A stretch of DNA of 64,000 nt from Undaria pinnatifida (GCA_012845835.1 JABAKD010000029.1:2362970-2426969); one strand, 5' to 3'. Positions 32,121-43,677 are shown, counted from the first letter of the stretch. The notes: generated by a model not told the origin, from the letters alone. A program made the numbers and translations.

Positions 32121-32900
32121 TAACCGGGTACCTTTGGGGGTCTTATTTGTTGAGGAACGCTTCTTGTGTTTTTTTCGTGGAAAGCTCGGGACCGTAGCCC
32201 CTGGAGTACTATTGTGTTTGCGGTTCGCCAATCCAAACCTTTCCAAAATGGAGTTGTTGCAGTCCTCCTGGCTGGTCATCAGAGTTGTCTTCTGACGATC
32301 TCGCGTGGCCTGCATCCCCAACACAAGCGATAGCTCGCCCATCTCGGCATTCTTGATGTCTCCATCAACTTCCTCTTGATAGGTAAAATCACCTCGACGT
32401 TGTCACTGATCATGAGAAGATCATCCACGTAGAGTGTGAGGATGATGATGACACCGCTGTGGTTGTAGATGAAGACGCAGATAACATAATTGAGTATGAC
32501 AAATCCGATCGAAGTAAGGACAGGATCGATGGTATTAAACCAGTTCCCGGGGCTTTGTGCTCCAGCCCTTGGAGATTTTTCTCCAGCTTCATGACTAGTG
32601 AACTCCCATTCTTGTCCTTGGTCTCAAAACCACGTGATTGTCCCACGAACACTCCCTCCTCGATGTCCGCGGACAGAAAAGCAGTTGTCGCATCCAGCTG
32701 CACCACATCCCAGTCCTTTTCGCGGCGATCGCCAGCATCATTCGAAAGTTCAGCAGCCTGCAAACTGGAGCGAAAGGCGCTGCCGCAGTTTTGTCCTGGC
32801 ACCTGGTGCTAACCTTGAACCACTGCGCGCGCCTTGTGGGTCTTATCAGGTGTAATTTTGAATACCCAACTGGATTTTATGAGTCTAGCTTGTAAACCTT
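32121..32900 (-). pseudogene. Copia-2 reverse transcriptase
   Basis: The segment 32,802 to 32,600 has V-V-Q-L-D-A-T-T-A-F-L (the first catalytic Asp block), G-F-E and a K-N-L-Q-G-L-E-H-K block where copia RT has LYGLKQ. The segment around 32,440 to 32,390 has L-Y-V-D-D-L-L, the intact YVDD active-site box, but in another frame. The segment 32,342 to 32,200 has L-G-M-Q-A-T-R-D and L-E-R-F-G-L, the copia-specific region before RNase H. Frame changes make it non-functional. Confidence 0.85.
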
Positions 32901-33939
32901 GAGGTATTTTAAGCTCTTCATTATTTCTCGGAGGAAGAACGCCAAAGTTTAGCGTCGGGCTGCTTCATCGCTTCCTGAAAAATCTTCGCAATGATCGGTT
33001 GCGAGGGCCTCACAACATTCGCATACTCCACGAAATATATAAAGCCGTCCTTGTGGGTGGCATTCGGAAACTCCCCCTCCGTGTATAATGCGTGTGCGTG
33101 GCCGAGATGATCTAACCGTTTGAGTTCGCTGATGGTCCGGGCGTTAGGTGCGCTGGTAACCTATCTGGTACGATGTGTCGGCGTAGAACTCGTGCCGAAA
33201 CCACGTCCATCGCGCGACTTAGCACTCCCACGCACAGGACTGCGTCCACCGAGCGAACCACATCCACCGCGCGACGTAAACTTCCACACGCAGAACCACC
33301 ACGCGACGGATGACCGGACGGTGCAGAACCAAACGGTGCAGAACCAGACGATGCAGAAGGGTTCATTCCGCCGGGCGAAGGAGGACTGTCTCCCGCAGGC
33401 GAATCAGGGCTTTCTCCCGCAGGTGAAGCAGAGCCTTCTCCCACAGGCGAAGTTTCTGATGTATCTTCAACAGGTGGAGTCGAGCTAGCAGGACTGATAC
33501 CAAGGCCACGGTCAGTTGTGTAGCGAATTTGTTCGAGAAGATCACGCACTGGCGGGTCTGCAACGACTGGATCAGGAGAAGGCGAAATGCTAATGTCTCG
33601 GTTGAACGCGCGGTTTCACACGTCTCGCACACCATGTCGCCGTAGTCGTCGTGGATCAACTCCCCCTCATCGTAGCCATTCACCAAGTCCGGTTGAGGAT
33701 CTAGCGTACATTCCTCGTTTCCGGATTGTAACCCGAAACGACTTGCTGTCCATGCTGTACCCGACGAGGCGTCCTTCCGAAGGGCGGTGCTACAGCTCTC
33801 TGGTGCGGGTTTCCACATGCACGAACGCCCAAGCCCCGATCGCCCGAAGGTGTCCGAGGTAGTCCGAGGTAGGCATCCTTGCCGTAGAAGGCCTTGTACA
33901 GCTCCCCGTTAGCCAATGCCGCGTGTGGAGCCTGGTTGC
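32901..33939 (-). pseudogene. Copia-2 integrase-RT linker
   Basis: Low-conservation linker. The minus frame 33,549 to 33,112 includes three copies of an 8-residue S-P-A-G-E/D-S-P-x repeat, encoded by a 24-bp tandem repeat at 33,375-33,450. No catalytic motif is expected here. Confidence 0.55.
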
Positions 33940-34740
33940 TCAGGTATAGGCAGCCGCCTGCATCAACTCTTCCCGGAGGAATTCAAGTACACTTGAATCG
34001 GCAGGCAAGCAGCGCACGATGCCAGTCGGCGTTCGTCCCGCCCGCTCATTTGTTCCGATCTGCTGAGGAGGGTTAGGAGAAGCAAACTCTACCTTGATGC
34101 TGGTGTCGAGACAGTGGTAATTACGTACAACATCACTCGTAAACTTCGCACCTTTGCCCGCCTGGAGACGAACCAAGCGCAGTTCTGCAGGAATCAGGAC
34201 AACCTTCTTTGTTGAACAACTTGAGGAGTCGACCGATTGTGGTTTCTCCTTGATGAAGTATATCTCCTTCCACTTCGTATGCTGATTGACGAACTTTGTG
34301 ACAGTTGTAACCACCCAGCGCGTGAGGGGTGATGGGCCCCATGGTGTCAACGATGACTAGCTCGAAAGAAAGCTGTACGCCGTTCGTTGTCTGCTTCGGG
34401 TGTGGTTGTTGCTCACTTTTACCCACAGGACAAACATCGCATGCCGGCATCTCGCCGTGTACTCGACGCCATTGCCCGGCAGCTTCCCCAGGGCACCCAT
34501 GCTTTTGCGATTGATGTGCCCGATGCACCGGTGCCACAGATCAGCAGACTCAGCCCGCAAAGCGAGACCATCGGCGTTGTCTTCCAAATCCACAAGGTCG
34601 CCAGAACCGCTCGCAGGCTCCACATCGATAAGACATAGCGTTACCAGTCGTTTCGTCAATTCCCAACTGCTGCATCGGTAGGACGACGCCGCCCTTCTCC
34701 AACCTGAGTTTGTCAGGGTGAAACAACGGAGCGGCTTCAT
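33940..34740 (-). pseudogene. Copia-2 integrase with mutated catalytic Asp
   Basis: The segment 34,740 to 34,470 gives L-W-H-R-C-I-G-H-I-N-R-K, the zinc-binding His block. The Cys pair C-D-V-C is in the frame 34,537 to 34,133, which continues to V-D-T-M-G-P with the first catalytic Asp. The frame 34,350 to 33,940 carries the second block as L-Q-A-G-K-G-A-K-F, where the family has a D-x-G with catalytic Asp; here the position reads Gly. The Glu block G-T-N-E-R-A-G-R-T is present. So it is frameshifted and also lacks one of the three DDE residues. Confidence 0.8.
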
Positions 34741-34776
34741 TTTTCATCGCCGTAGCGACACATAATAGGTGGTTGC

Positions 34777-35361
34777 CTAGTCCTGGTACCACAACACTGC
34801 GCGAAAGGAGATGTGCCTCCCATCATCGTCGGTAACAATGCCATGGACAGTACTCGTTGCAACACCTTTCAGAATATGCTGGCCAGCTGCGACGATCATG
34901 TGTGGAACAGCGAGAACTTCGAAATTCGCCCATATATTCTTGCGCCCTGGCGTAAGGCACGGGTCGATGAAGTGGTCGCTCGCTCCGCTATCCACCAGGA
35001 TCCTGATGAACAATCCGTCCGATCTGAAAGTTGCATCCGACAGATCTGCAGAGGTCGTCATGAACGCGCCAAACATCCCGTGGGGTAAACGACGTGTCTG
35101 CCGGGGCGTCTCCGAGGGAACAGTCGCAGGTGCATCAGTTTTGGCGGAGGTCTGCAAGGGGCGTCCCAGAAGTGGAAAACGACGCAGACGCTTCGGCGAG
35201 GAAAGCACCCATCGCGCTGAAAGAGAACCCGAGCGTAGGCGGCTCGGATTGTGGTGGTTGCGCCAGGTGAGCACTCCCGACGGAAGCGAAGCGTGATTGG
35301 TCAGATGGTTTGAGAACCGCCAAGTTTGCAGCCAACGACTAGAGTTCTTTCTGTATGACAT
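34777..35361 (-). pseudogene. Copia-2 protease
   Basis: The frame 35,361 to 34,777 contains I-L-V-D-S-G-A-S-D-H-F-I-D (about 35,015-34,975), the copia retropepsin active site with D-S-G-A-S intact. About 45 residues on comes A-A-G-Q-H-I-L-K-G-V-A-T, matching the flap region. It would process the Gag-Pol polyprotein. The upstream half of this frame is linker sequence after the Gag zinc knuckle. Confidence 0.8.
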
Positions 35362-36236
35362 TCGGCGTCATTGTGCGTGTTGGTCTTGTGAAAGGAATAC
35401 CACTTGGGTTTGGGCGAAGGATCGCCGCCCCTGCCTTTCTTACCCTTTTTCTTTCCCCGTCCGGAACGACCGCAAGCGCAGGGCAATCATGTTTGAAGTG
35501 CCCGAAGCAGTGGTGGCAGTGACCGGCGCTTGACGCGGCCGCCATCGCTGCGCCTCGACCACATTGATTGAAGGCGCCCACGATTTTCTCGACTGAGAGC
35601 CGATGCGGGAATTTATTGCGCCGTCCGCTTCAGCTGCTCATATCCGAATGAGGATTCGCTGAAGTGCATCTCCCTGATGAACTGGTATTATTTGAGGAGA
35701 TCGCGAAGATCATTTTCGTAGGAATCGTGGGAGATTGTCCCCCCCACGTCGCCGAGGCGCAGCCGCAGGTTGTCCATTGTGCCGAAAAAGTCGGTGAGAT
35801 CACCGCCGGATTTCATGTTCTTGGTATGGAGTCCCTCCCGGTATGAATGTCGAGCTTCCTTCGTGTTGCCGTCAAACCGTTGTTTGAGCGCCGTTTATGC
35901 GGCGGCCCCGTCACCCAAGGAACCGGGAGTCTTTCCCTGGTGAGCTCTAGCGGTGTTATTCGCAGACCCTGAGTTCGCGAAGAAAATGATGGAGAAAAGC
36001 CCGTTGTTGGCCTTCTTCCAAGCAGCGACGTTGACGGCGTTGGGCCCGTCGTCTGAAGGGCAAGGTTTCTCGTCGAGCACCCGGTGCATTTCCGGCTTGT
36101 AAGAGCAGACTGCCTGATAGACCTTCGACCCCAACTCGCCGTAGTTGTTGGCCTGGCTATTGCACTTTCCGATGGTATCCAACGCGCGGTTGAGCCCAGA
36201 AGTTGACGATTCCGGCATCTTTACCCAAGTCTCCAC
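35362..36236 (-). pseudogene. Copia-2 Gag, UBN2-type
   Basis: The segment 36,236 to 35,895 has A-A-W-K-K-A-N-N-G-L-F-S-I-I-F, the conserved W-K-x-x-N block of copia Gag. The frame then breaks. The zinc knuckle lies in 35,581 to 35,339 as C-H-H-C-F-G-H-F-K-H-D-C, two residues shorter between the second Cys and the His than the usual C-x2-C-x4-H-x4-C, so it may not bind zinc. The N terminus is missing or not identifiable. Confidence 0.7.
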
Positions 36237-36270
36237 GCAACCCCAAAACTCAAACTGGTGCCACGCGCAG

Positions 36271-37214
36271 GGCGCGCAGGTTTCGCACGCGTGTAAAGTC
36301 CGGAGTACCTAAAATACTCGACGCTCAAAACAACGGTGCAGGAGGTTGATATAGTGCTACGCGTATGTAGGCTTAGGTAGATTGCAGCTCGGAAGCGTAC
36401 AACTCACGTCCGTCGGATACTATCCAGTGTACGCCCGGACTCCTGAGCTTCACGAGGACACAGTTCCGACTTGCAACAGGTGGCTAAGCTGCGGTGGTGT
36501 GTTGTCGGAGTTGCCAACTCCGGCCACGTCCTGCAGGCACACGGGTCAGATGTACTATTCAGGCTTACTACACGTCTTTCGGTGCAAACTTTGCGGCTGC
36601 AGCACATGCCCCGAAAACAGCACGCGAAATATATCTCGGATAGAATACACCGCGCGTGAACCACGCCCTGGCGATGACGTGAGTCGATTCAGGTCAGTAT
36701 GCAGCAAAATATTTCTACCCAGCCTATGTAGTCAGATCCTCACCATACACACGCCACCAAGACGGCACTCAGCACGCGTGGAATATATCTTGGACAGACT
36801 TCACCTCGCGCAATCTACGCGCAGGCGATTTGGATGTCAGTTTACACACACGTGGAACACCAAAACGGTACCCTGCACGCCGAACCAACAACCAAATTTG
36901 TACAACTTTATTGGCAGACCGGAATCAACGCCTCGAATTAAGCCTCCGAATGCTTTACGCACAGCAGTATCGTACCGAATGTGCAGTCGTGAACCCAGAT
37001 GATCAGTCCGGGACCTATAGTAAGCTGATTGACTCAGTGTAGACCTCCAGCAAAGAGCTCACTCCAGTAGAAGCTCCCCCGCGGGGAAAGATGTTTGTGC
37101 ACGTATCAGCACTCGATGACGGCAGGTCGCGTCGACCTATATCTACTCGCCACACTCGAGGCTCACAACCTTTTGCGGGTATATTGTAGTACACCCTGGA
37201 CAATGGCAGAGGCT
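36271..37214. other. Unassigned; long chance-like frame and weak repeats
   Basis: A 206-codon plus frame (36,382-37,002) has no motif. Within it a ~155-bp imperfect direct repeat is visible (AGCACGCGaAATATATCTcGGATAGA vs AGCACGCGTGGAATATATCT, 36,620 and 36,772). 37,175-37,214 resembles 30,629-30,668. Confidence 0.4.
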
Positions 37215-37478
37215 GTGCCTCCCTACGTTAGTCGAGGTGGTGGCACTGCGAGCAGAGAAGTGGAAGGTACTTTTGCTGTGAAGAAGATGACGAGATGTTG
37301 TAAACACGTTGCCTAGGTGGCCAACACACACAGATATATTAACCATGTGCCTCCCTACGTTAGTCGAGGTGGTGGCACTGCGAGCAGAGAAGTGGAAGGT
37401 ACTTTTGCTGTGAAGAAGATGACGAGATGTTGTAAACACGTTGCCTAGGTGGCCAACACACACAAATATATTAACCAC
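37215..37478. repeat. Two tandem 132-bp copies, nearly identical
   Basis: Copies 37,215-37,346 and 37,347-37,478 differ at very few bases (for example CAGATATATT vs CAAATATATT), indicating a recent tandem duplication. The minus-strand frame 37,143-37,478 reads the same 44 residues twice and is a by-product. Confidence 0.9.
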
Positions 37479-38029
37479 AGAGTGTGCAGGAGTCTAGAAG
37501 ATGGCAGTTTCCCAGAGACGGCACAAAGACGCTAAGATACCATGGCGATCGAGAGAGATCCACAAAGAGTGAAGTACAGCATCCACAAAGTAGATACTGC
37601 TACAGCAGCGATTTCCCCGCATACGTTACGTGCGAACCGATACATATGAGATCTACGATACAAGAGCAGTGTTGCTGAACATTGTCTATAGTACATGGAC
37701 ATGTCCCAACATTTCCCTAATTGGATGTAATCAAGTAACAAAATGCGTGTGGTGAAATTACCAGCGATACATACTCTGGAAAAAAACGAAAATCAGTCTA
37801 CTAGGCGTTCAACACGCCCCCTGAATATATATCTAGAGACACATGCAACCAAAATATAACTTTGGACGCTGGTTCAGTACAGCGAAAATGAGCATTATTC
37901 AGTTGATTATATATACGTACGTACTCGATCCCTCGAGAAAGTCCACCAATACAGATAGTACAGCTATATTATATGCTGGGTGTACAGTCGTATCACAAAA
38001 TGTATAATCGTAATGCTTTTACGCGGACC
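37479..38029. other. Intergenic; nothing recognised
   Basis: AT-rich, short frames only. Confidence 0.5.
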
Positions 38030-38463
38030 AGCGATCTACATTTTAGAAAAATAAAACGTCAGAACGTATACCATGGTATGCTGTACGGTTACTACGCCTC
38101 GTCAATGGAATACTAAGAACAAGTAAGAAATAAAAATAAAATCGAATAGCAAATGTGGACGTATACATGTGCCCAGCGCTATACTACTATGTGCCACATG
38201 CAGTGTGTGAGCATGTATGATGCACGCACTCGAAAAGAAACCTACGTAGAAGCCAAAGAAAGAACCCAACGAAGCTGGGCCCTGTACCCAAAATGTGCAT
38301 CACGCGTTGCATGAGGTAGGATGATGCATACTAGTGTAATGTTGATGTGTACTCGTATAGTACTACGTGACGAGCCATGCGCAACGCCAAAACTAAGCCG
38401 AACAAAGAAGATATTGAGAAACACCTCCCCCCATAAACAAATAAAATACGAAAAGACAGTAAC
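38030..38463. repeat. ~430-bp direct repeat, right copy (candidate LTR)
   Basis: Partner of 30,696-31,128. Shared landmarks include CGTCAGAACGTATACCATG, GTGTGAGCATGTATGATGCA, CGCAACGCCAAAACTAAGCC and AAAGACAGTAAC. Confidence 0.6.
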
Positions 38464-38476
38464 CTAGCTTGTATTG

Positions 38477-38863
38477 CTAACGGATCCTCTGCTCCCTAGA
38501 TAATTTGCTGCGTTGTTGCTGCTGTTGTTGCTGTTGCTGCTGTTGCTGAAGATGACGACGATGATGACGCCGTGTTATTGCTCGTAGATAGCTGTTTGCC
38601 GGGTTGCTGAATGAAGTTTGCTGCGCCACCCAGCTGATGCTGTAGATGCTGATGATGATGGTATGACGGCAATGATCGATGTAGACCTGATGAGGAGCGT
38701 AGTAATCTCGTCCTCTCGTGGTCATCGCGCCTTGGTAGGTCGTAGAGGGATGCCTCCCGGCTGGTGATGTGGTTGCTGGTTGTTTTGCTGTGTTGTGGGT
38801 CCTGGGTTCCGCAGCTGTAAATGTGGTGCAATTAGTTTGCTGCGTCCCCAAAAGGAAATTCAA
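38477..38863 (-). CDS. Gln/Ser/His-rich frame, probably not a gene
   Basis: 128 codons with a poly-Gln block from CAA/CAG repeats near 38,505-38,545; an overlapping minus frame is similarly open. Composition follows the microsatellite. It could be the C-terminal extension of the frame that precedes it on the minus strand (38,875-39,401), but a stop separates them. Confidence 0.12.
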   Translation of the reverse strand: MNFLLGTQQTNCTTFTAAEPRTHNTAKQPATTSPAGRHPSTTYQGAMTTRGRDYYAPHQVYIDHCRHTIIISIYSISWVAQQTSFSNPANSYLRAITRRHHRRHLQQQQQQQQQQQQRSKLSREQRIR

Positions 38864-38874
38864 CTATCATTAGA

Positions 38875-39401
38875 CTAATTGTAGCAAATTGCCAAATTTT
38901 GGAAATACTTCGAAAATCTTTCAGCATGCTGAAAAACGGGTTTTACGCATTGATTTGGGGCTGACGAACCAAGTAGCAGGTCCGCAATTTTGCCGGAGAT
39001 TCCCTTGGTCACCTGCGTGATAAAGTCTCTGATGTTGGTGTCATTGAGCTGGCGTTGCAAGATCTGCGGGTTGACAATATATTCCTGTCTGGTTCCGGAA
39101 AATGGGAAGATTGGAGGGCGATTTTTACGATAATTTGCTTGTAGAATCTCGGTGAGGTTGTCTGCGTTCCAGTTCACCGCGTGCTTGATGCCGTGAGGTA
39201 AGCTCCCACGGTTCTTGAGGTGTAGATGATTTCGCTGTTGTCGCTGAAGCGGTAGCCTCTGCAGTAGAGGGTGTTGCCCAGTAGTCGTAGACACTGCTGT
39301 TGCACAAGTAGTCGCTCTCTGATGATAGCTGATGAGCTGATGTTGTTACTCCAGTTTGAAGGTGCCGCTATGACAAGGAACCGATGCCTTGACGAGGTCA
39401 T
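38875..39401 (-). pseudogene. Unrecognised protein-like ORF pair with frameshift
   Basis: The frame 39,401 to 39,174 (75 codons, ATG start) overlaps the frame 39,294 to 38,875 (139 codons). The likely switch is near 39,200. The product would begin M-T-S-S-R-H-R-F-L-V-I-A-A-P and end Q-N-L-A-I-C-Y-N. It has a balanced amino-acid composition (F, W, Y, I, L, N, R), unlike neighbouring repeat frames, and reads as real protein. I know no family for it; it may belong to a mobile element. Confidence 0.3.
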
Positions 39402-40934
39402 GATGTAGTCGAAGTCATACGACGACAGACGTAGAGCGTAGATAGCATGTACCCATCGCAGTTAGTGACGTACTGTCGATGGTGGTACTTGCATGGGCAC
39501 TGCTCTTGAAGTTTAATTGGCCGTTTCGTGCACTGAGGCGAAGGTGACGGCTAGTGACGGCTAGTGCCGTGTTTTATTCCCGTAAAACCATGTACTCGCT
39601 GTTGTTGTGTTGGGTTTTGTTTGAGATGCAGGCTCCACTGGCTACAGTTTGAGCTGATATTCCACACCTTGAGACGCCTCTTCGCTATGGGCAAATACCT
39701 GTGACGCACGTTTGATTTTGAAGTAATTTTTCTGCACTTGAGAAAGTGATAATGCCGTTCATCTTGCTGCTTGCGTGGTAGCTTGACAGTGGTTTAGACC
39801 TTGCTTCACACGTAGTGGCGAGATACTAAATTAACAGCATACTTCGACGCAGGAACTTGAAAACAGTTGGGTGAAGATGAATACTTCGTTATTCCGAGTC
39901 GGACATTTAGGTGAAAACATCACCGCAGATGCTGGATGACTAATACCCCGTTATCTTCTTTCTCTTCTTTGGTTTTCACCAGAGTACGTAGATTGCACCT
40001 GCTCGTAGCATGGACATTGTCAGTTCAGTATTCTCCCATTTCTCTTCAGTCTCTTCTTTGGTTTTCAACATTAGGCCACAAGTGCACTCTGCCCAATGAT
40101 CATATATTTTTCTTCTCCCCCACAAGTGATCTTCACAGACACTCCCGCGCCACCTCTGAAGCTCTTATCACAGAGACAGAGCTTCGATACGCATCATTAT
40201 ATGACAAACAGGTCACTGACCACAATCCTCCGGCTTCTCCCTCCCTTCCCCCCAGCCTGGTGGTCCCTCCGGGCTAGTTTATTCCCATATTATTGCATCG
40301 TAGCACGACTGCCGAAGGACCACGCGAGCGAGAGAGAGGTCGGTTTGCTACGGCTGGCGGTGCCGTGCCAACCAACAACAATAGCGACACGTCCCATGAT
40401 CCACCAGGGCAGTTCATGCTCGAGTTTACGCGTATCTTCGGCCTTCTAGGTATAAACCGAAAAAACAGTTCGCTACTGGCAACAGGCGGATTCCAACGAC
40501 ATTGAGTAATTATTCAGGCGGAAAGGACCGTTAGCCAGAGGTTATTTGGCGCAAATTAAATGAGCTATACCATGTCCGCTGTAACACGCGTACTGTTTTT
40601 CGCCAATGGTTATAGCTGTAACGCCAGCTTTACTTTTGGCAGTTGAGCGCGTAGTCTGCGTCGACCGCTTCGCCAAAATATCTTGGTACCAAGCACGCCT
40701 ACTGCGCCGGCCTCCGCCTTTGCTGAATGTGCTCCGGCCGGGTTGGCCCTTCAGCTGTCGCCGCCCCGGCCGATTTTCTCGGCGTGCCTTCGTCGACGGA
40801 AAATTGATTTATTTCGAGGTAGTTTGAGAGCGTTACTCGTACGCCTAATAGACGCGGGGTCTACCTGCCAAAGAGGCTTGCGCGAGACCAAGCCTACGAT
40901 AGGGGGCGGAACCGCATTTTCGCTACCGAGTTTG
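39402..40934. other. Intergenic; nothing recognised
   Basis: Frames up to 117 codons with no motif. Contains GACGGCTAGTGACGGCTAGTG (about 39,547) and a CTCTTCTTTGGTTTTCA repeat (about 39,962 and 40,050). Confidence 0.45.
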
Positions 40935-41110
40935 AGCCACTCGCATGAGTGACTCCCTGTACGTCACGGACGAAAATGCTTTAGGTCGTGTTTCGGGGCA
41001 ACATAGCTTACCATTCTATGATTCTGGATATATTTCGCTAATATTAACCACACGAGAGCTTAAGACCACACGGCGACAGGGGGGTCACTCGTGCGAGTGA
41101 CATCGAGCTG
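40935..41110. repeat. R3 palindrome-bounded repeat
   Basis: Opens with CACTCGCATGAGTGACTCC and closes with GTCACTCGTGCGAGTGAC, with the R3 interior (GACGAAAATGCTTT, ATAGCTTACCATT) between. Related to 23,789-23,975 and to the end at 22,160. Confidence 0.6.
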
Positions 41111-41640
41111 TTGCCAACACAAACCCCGAAAGTGACCCCCCGAACGTAGCCTGGGTCGAAACGCCGCCGTTCAATGATTTTTCCTTGTATCCTTACGCCT
41201 TCCCTTGCTCACAGACTCTTCTGCGGGTATGACACGGGGTGAGTTCGTTGGCCACGCCCGGAGGCATGTCGTGGCTCATGATCCCTGCAGAATTGTATAG
41301 CGAGCTTTTGTGAAGGCCTTGGTTTTGCTACCCCTCCCCCCCAAAAACAATTCTGGTATGTAATAGTTGGCCTCGGTTGGCACCGACGCTGTAAACACTA
41401 TATGTATATTGGGGTGCGTGGGCGTTGGTTGCCAACGACGCCGTAAAACATGCCAATCACCGCGTGAGCTAGAGCACCATGGTGCAGATTTTTTTTTTGC
41501 GGCCACCAGATGGTTACCGAGTAGATAATATTGTGCGGGGGGTGGAGCACAGTATATCCGTACAAGGGGAATGATCGCGTCACGTAGTGTGAATTTGGTA
41601 AGGCACCCACAAGGCAGTTACATAGTAATACCCATTGCTG
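41111..41640. other. Intergenic; nothing recognised
   Basis: Short frames; two copies of GCG(C/T)TGGTTGCC/GGTTGGCACCGACG-type sequence near 41,373-41,440. No gene. Confidence 0.45.
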
Positions 41641-41920
41641 TCTCTGGAGTGATCACACCAGAAAAAAAAGTAACTAATTGGTGCTGTCATCCACAAACAA
41701 GAAAGTAGGCACAAGGTGCCGAAGTCCGTCTTTCGAGCGGTTCTTGGAAGGATGCAGTTCACCCTTCATGCATGCGACTCGCCGAACACTTCACGGCGCT
41801 TCGCGCTTGGTGCAAGCAATGTCTGCCTGGTTGATGAAAACCCGACGTGCTCCGTCCCGGCATAGTACGGATGCGAGGGTCTATGGTCATAGAACTACGG
41901 CAATGCACAAACTGAGGACA
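41641..41920. repeat. Dispersed repeat R1, copy at 41.7 kb
   Basis: Matches 19,985-20,278 in the same orientation with a few small indels. Confidence 0.7.
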
Positions 41921-42640
41921 CCCCCCCGCCCAGCGGTCGCCTGGTCCGGGGGTGCGTGCCGTCCCCGGTAGCTCCTCCAGCGAATCAGCGTGTGCAGCGT
42001 GATGACCCTGATTCACCAGCTTGCCCAAATTCTGAAGGGCTTTCCGGGAATTGGTGGTTACGGCGTCATCCGCAGCCAGCATGTCAGCCTCTGGGGGGCT
42101 CGGGGTCAGGTCCCCCGTCTGAATCTAGACCCCATTGCGGCCAAGAATCGGGGACGACGCCCGCCATTGCGTCTTTCGCCAACCTTCATGTACCTCGAAT
42201 CTCCCGCAAGCTGCCTCCTAATTGAGCAAGAACGCTCGATTCCGGGACCCCCCTCCTCACCATGTGTCCTAACGCGCCTGTGAGGTCTGCTAGAACCACC
42301 GGTAGGATCCCCGCCCTGCCTGGTTCTAATTGAGGCAGACATTCGCCTCGCCTCTGTCGACGGCAGCCGTAACAACTCAGCTCCCGTACAAAGGCGTGCT
42401 TGTGCATGCTGGGGTAAGGTTTGAACTCTTATTGTTGTGCTTGCCGTCCGACGATGTGCAGTGGTTTGAGTTTCAACGTTTGATCGCTCATAATATTCCC
42501 GAAATAAGAAAGCCACGGAAACGAAAGGGAAGCACAAAAACTCTGACTCCCTTCTATGCCTACTTCCGTCATAATAAGCCTTGCCTATACCTGTAGGCGG
42601 CTGTGTTTTCATTCTTGGTGTCCTTGCTCCCATCCTTCTC
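41921..42640 (-). pseudogene. Possible coding remnant, unassigned
   Basis: Minus-strand frames include 42,407 to 42,186, with I-L-P-V-V-L-A-D-L-T-G-A-L-G-H-M, and 42,082 to 41,759, with A-D-D-A-V-T-T-N-S-R-K-A-L-Q-N-L. Both have plausible protein composition and would need frameshifts to join. They could be Gag-like, but no motif confirms it. Confidence 0.2.
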
Positions 42641-43287
42641 TCGAAACAAACGTGTTTTTTACGTTACATTCTTATTATAATGTTTAATCGTAGTAGCGCG
42701 CGCATCGGTGCATGCTACTAGTAACAGTTGATCCTTAGCATTTTTTGTCCGAGGCTCCTCCTCTGCGGAGCTTCTCTGTTTGCGAAGTGACTGTTTGCGA
42801 TTTCAAGCGCAGGTTCCATCCTGCCCAACGACGCCGTGTGTGAGGTGTGTGGGTGGAACACAGAGTATCCCATAGCAGGTCAGCCAATTCGGCACGCCGT
42901 TGGTGCTATTCACTTTCGCGAAGGCCAGAAGTTGGAGAGACGCAGCTTTACTAATCCCACAAGAGTCGCGATGGCATCTCTGAACAGGAAGGACTCAAGC
43001 CCTTCCCATTATGCGTTCGTTGGGAACGGCCCTACCAACCCAATACCGTCACAGCCGAACACAAAACACTATTCCAACAATACGAAAGCGGACGAATCAC
43101 CTATTTTGAGGCAATTACCGCCCTTCGAAGGCCGTAACATAACATGACATGACATGTACCTTAACTCGAACACCGATCTTGAGCAAACCGGAGAGTGCAA
43201 GGCCCGATTAACGATGACATGACCTAGAAGACACCCAACGGACAATTTTGCCGAAATATAAATGGCATTCCAACGACGACATTGTGG
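42641..43287. other. Intergenic with a low-copy repeat
   Basis: 42,845-42,975 is related to 9,272-9,400. The plus frame 42,836-43,147 (103 codons) begins M-C-E-V-C-G-W-N-T-E-Y-P and has no known domain. Confidence 0.4.
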
Positions 43288-43463
43288 GTTAACCCCTTTA
43301 TTTAGAGCCCCCAAATCCCTTCCTATACTAACTTCAAATAATTTTGTAAAAAAGGGTTTCCAGTAGAGAAGGCGTTAACCCCTTCAGAGCCCCCTGACCC
43401 CTCCCTATACTAACTTAAAGTAATTTTGTTAAAAGAAAAGGATTTCCAGTTGTAAAGGCGTTA
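43288..43463. repeat. Two tandem ~86-bp units
   Basis: Each unit runs from GTTAACCCC through GAGCCCCC, CCTATACTAACTT, AATTTTGT and TTTCCAGT to the next GTTAA (starts ~43,288, 43,374, end 43,463). A single diverged copy is at 66-152. Confidence 0.75.
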
Positions 43464-43677
43464 AGGAATCCCGTCCAAAGTAGCCCAAAAGTGCTACCTC
43501 TCTTGTAGCACGCGTTCGTGGTCACTGGTTACTGGTTATCAGATGGAGCATACCAGGGTACGTACACTGCCTTTTGTTTACTATACCTCGGAATGAAGAA
43601 CATTCGCTATATAAACATGTATAAAATCATTCCTTGGTGTCATGGACTTTGGTCCGGAGTTTTTTGTCTCGGCCTAA
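43464..43677. other. Unassigned spacer
   Basis: No repeat partner or motif seen. Confidence 0.4.

Larger units (their letters stand above)
31385..36270 (-). mobile_element. Decayed Ty1/copia element (Copia-2)
   Basis: Minus-strand order gag, protease, integrase, RT, RNase H is the Ty1/copia order. Every domain is recognisable but split by frameshifts and stops. A possible primer site, TGGCACCAG on the minus strand (about 36,256-36,264), sits just upstream of gag, where copia elements carry TGGTATCAGAG-like sites. LTRs are unproven (see the direct repeats at 30,696 and 38,030). Confidence 0.8.

Noticed and set aside
36382-37002. 206-codon plus-strand ORF as a gene
   Set aside because: No motif, Cys/Arg/Thr-rich chance-like composition, weak internal repeats, and repeat-rich surroundings.
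30696-38463. Calling the 430-bp direct repeats LTRs of Copia-2
   Set aside because: No TG/CA ends, no adjacent PBS or PPT and no target duplication; kept only as candidates.
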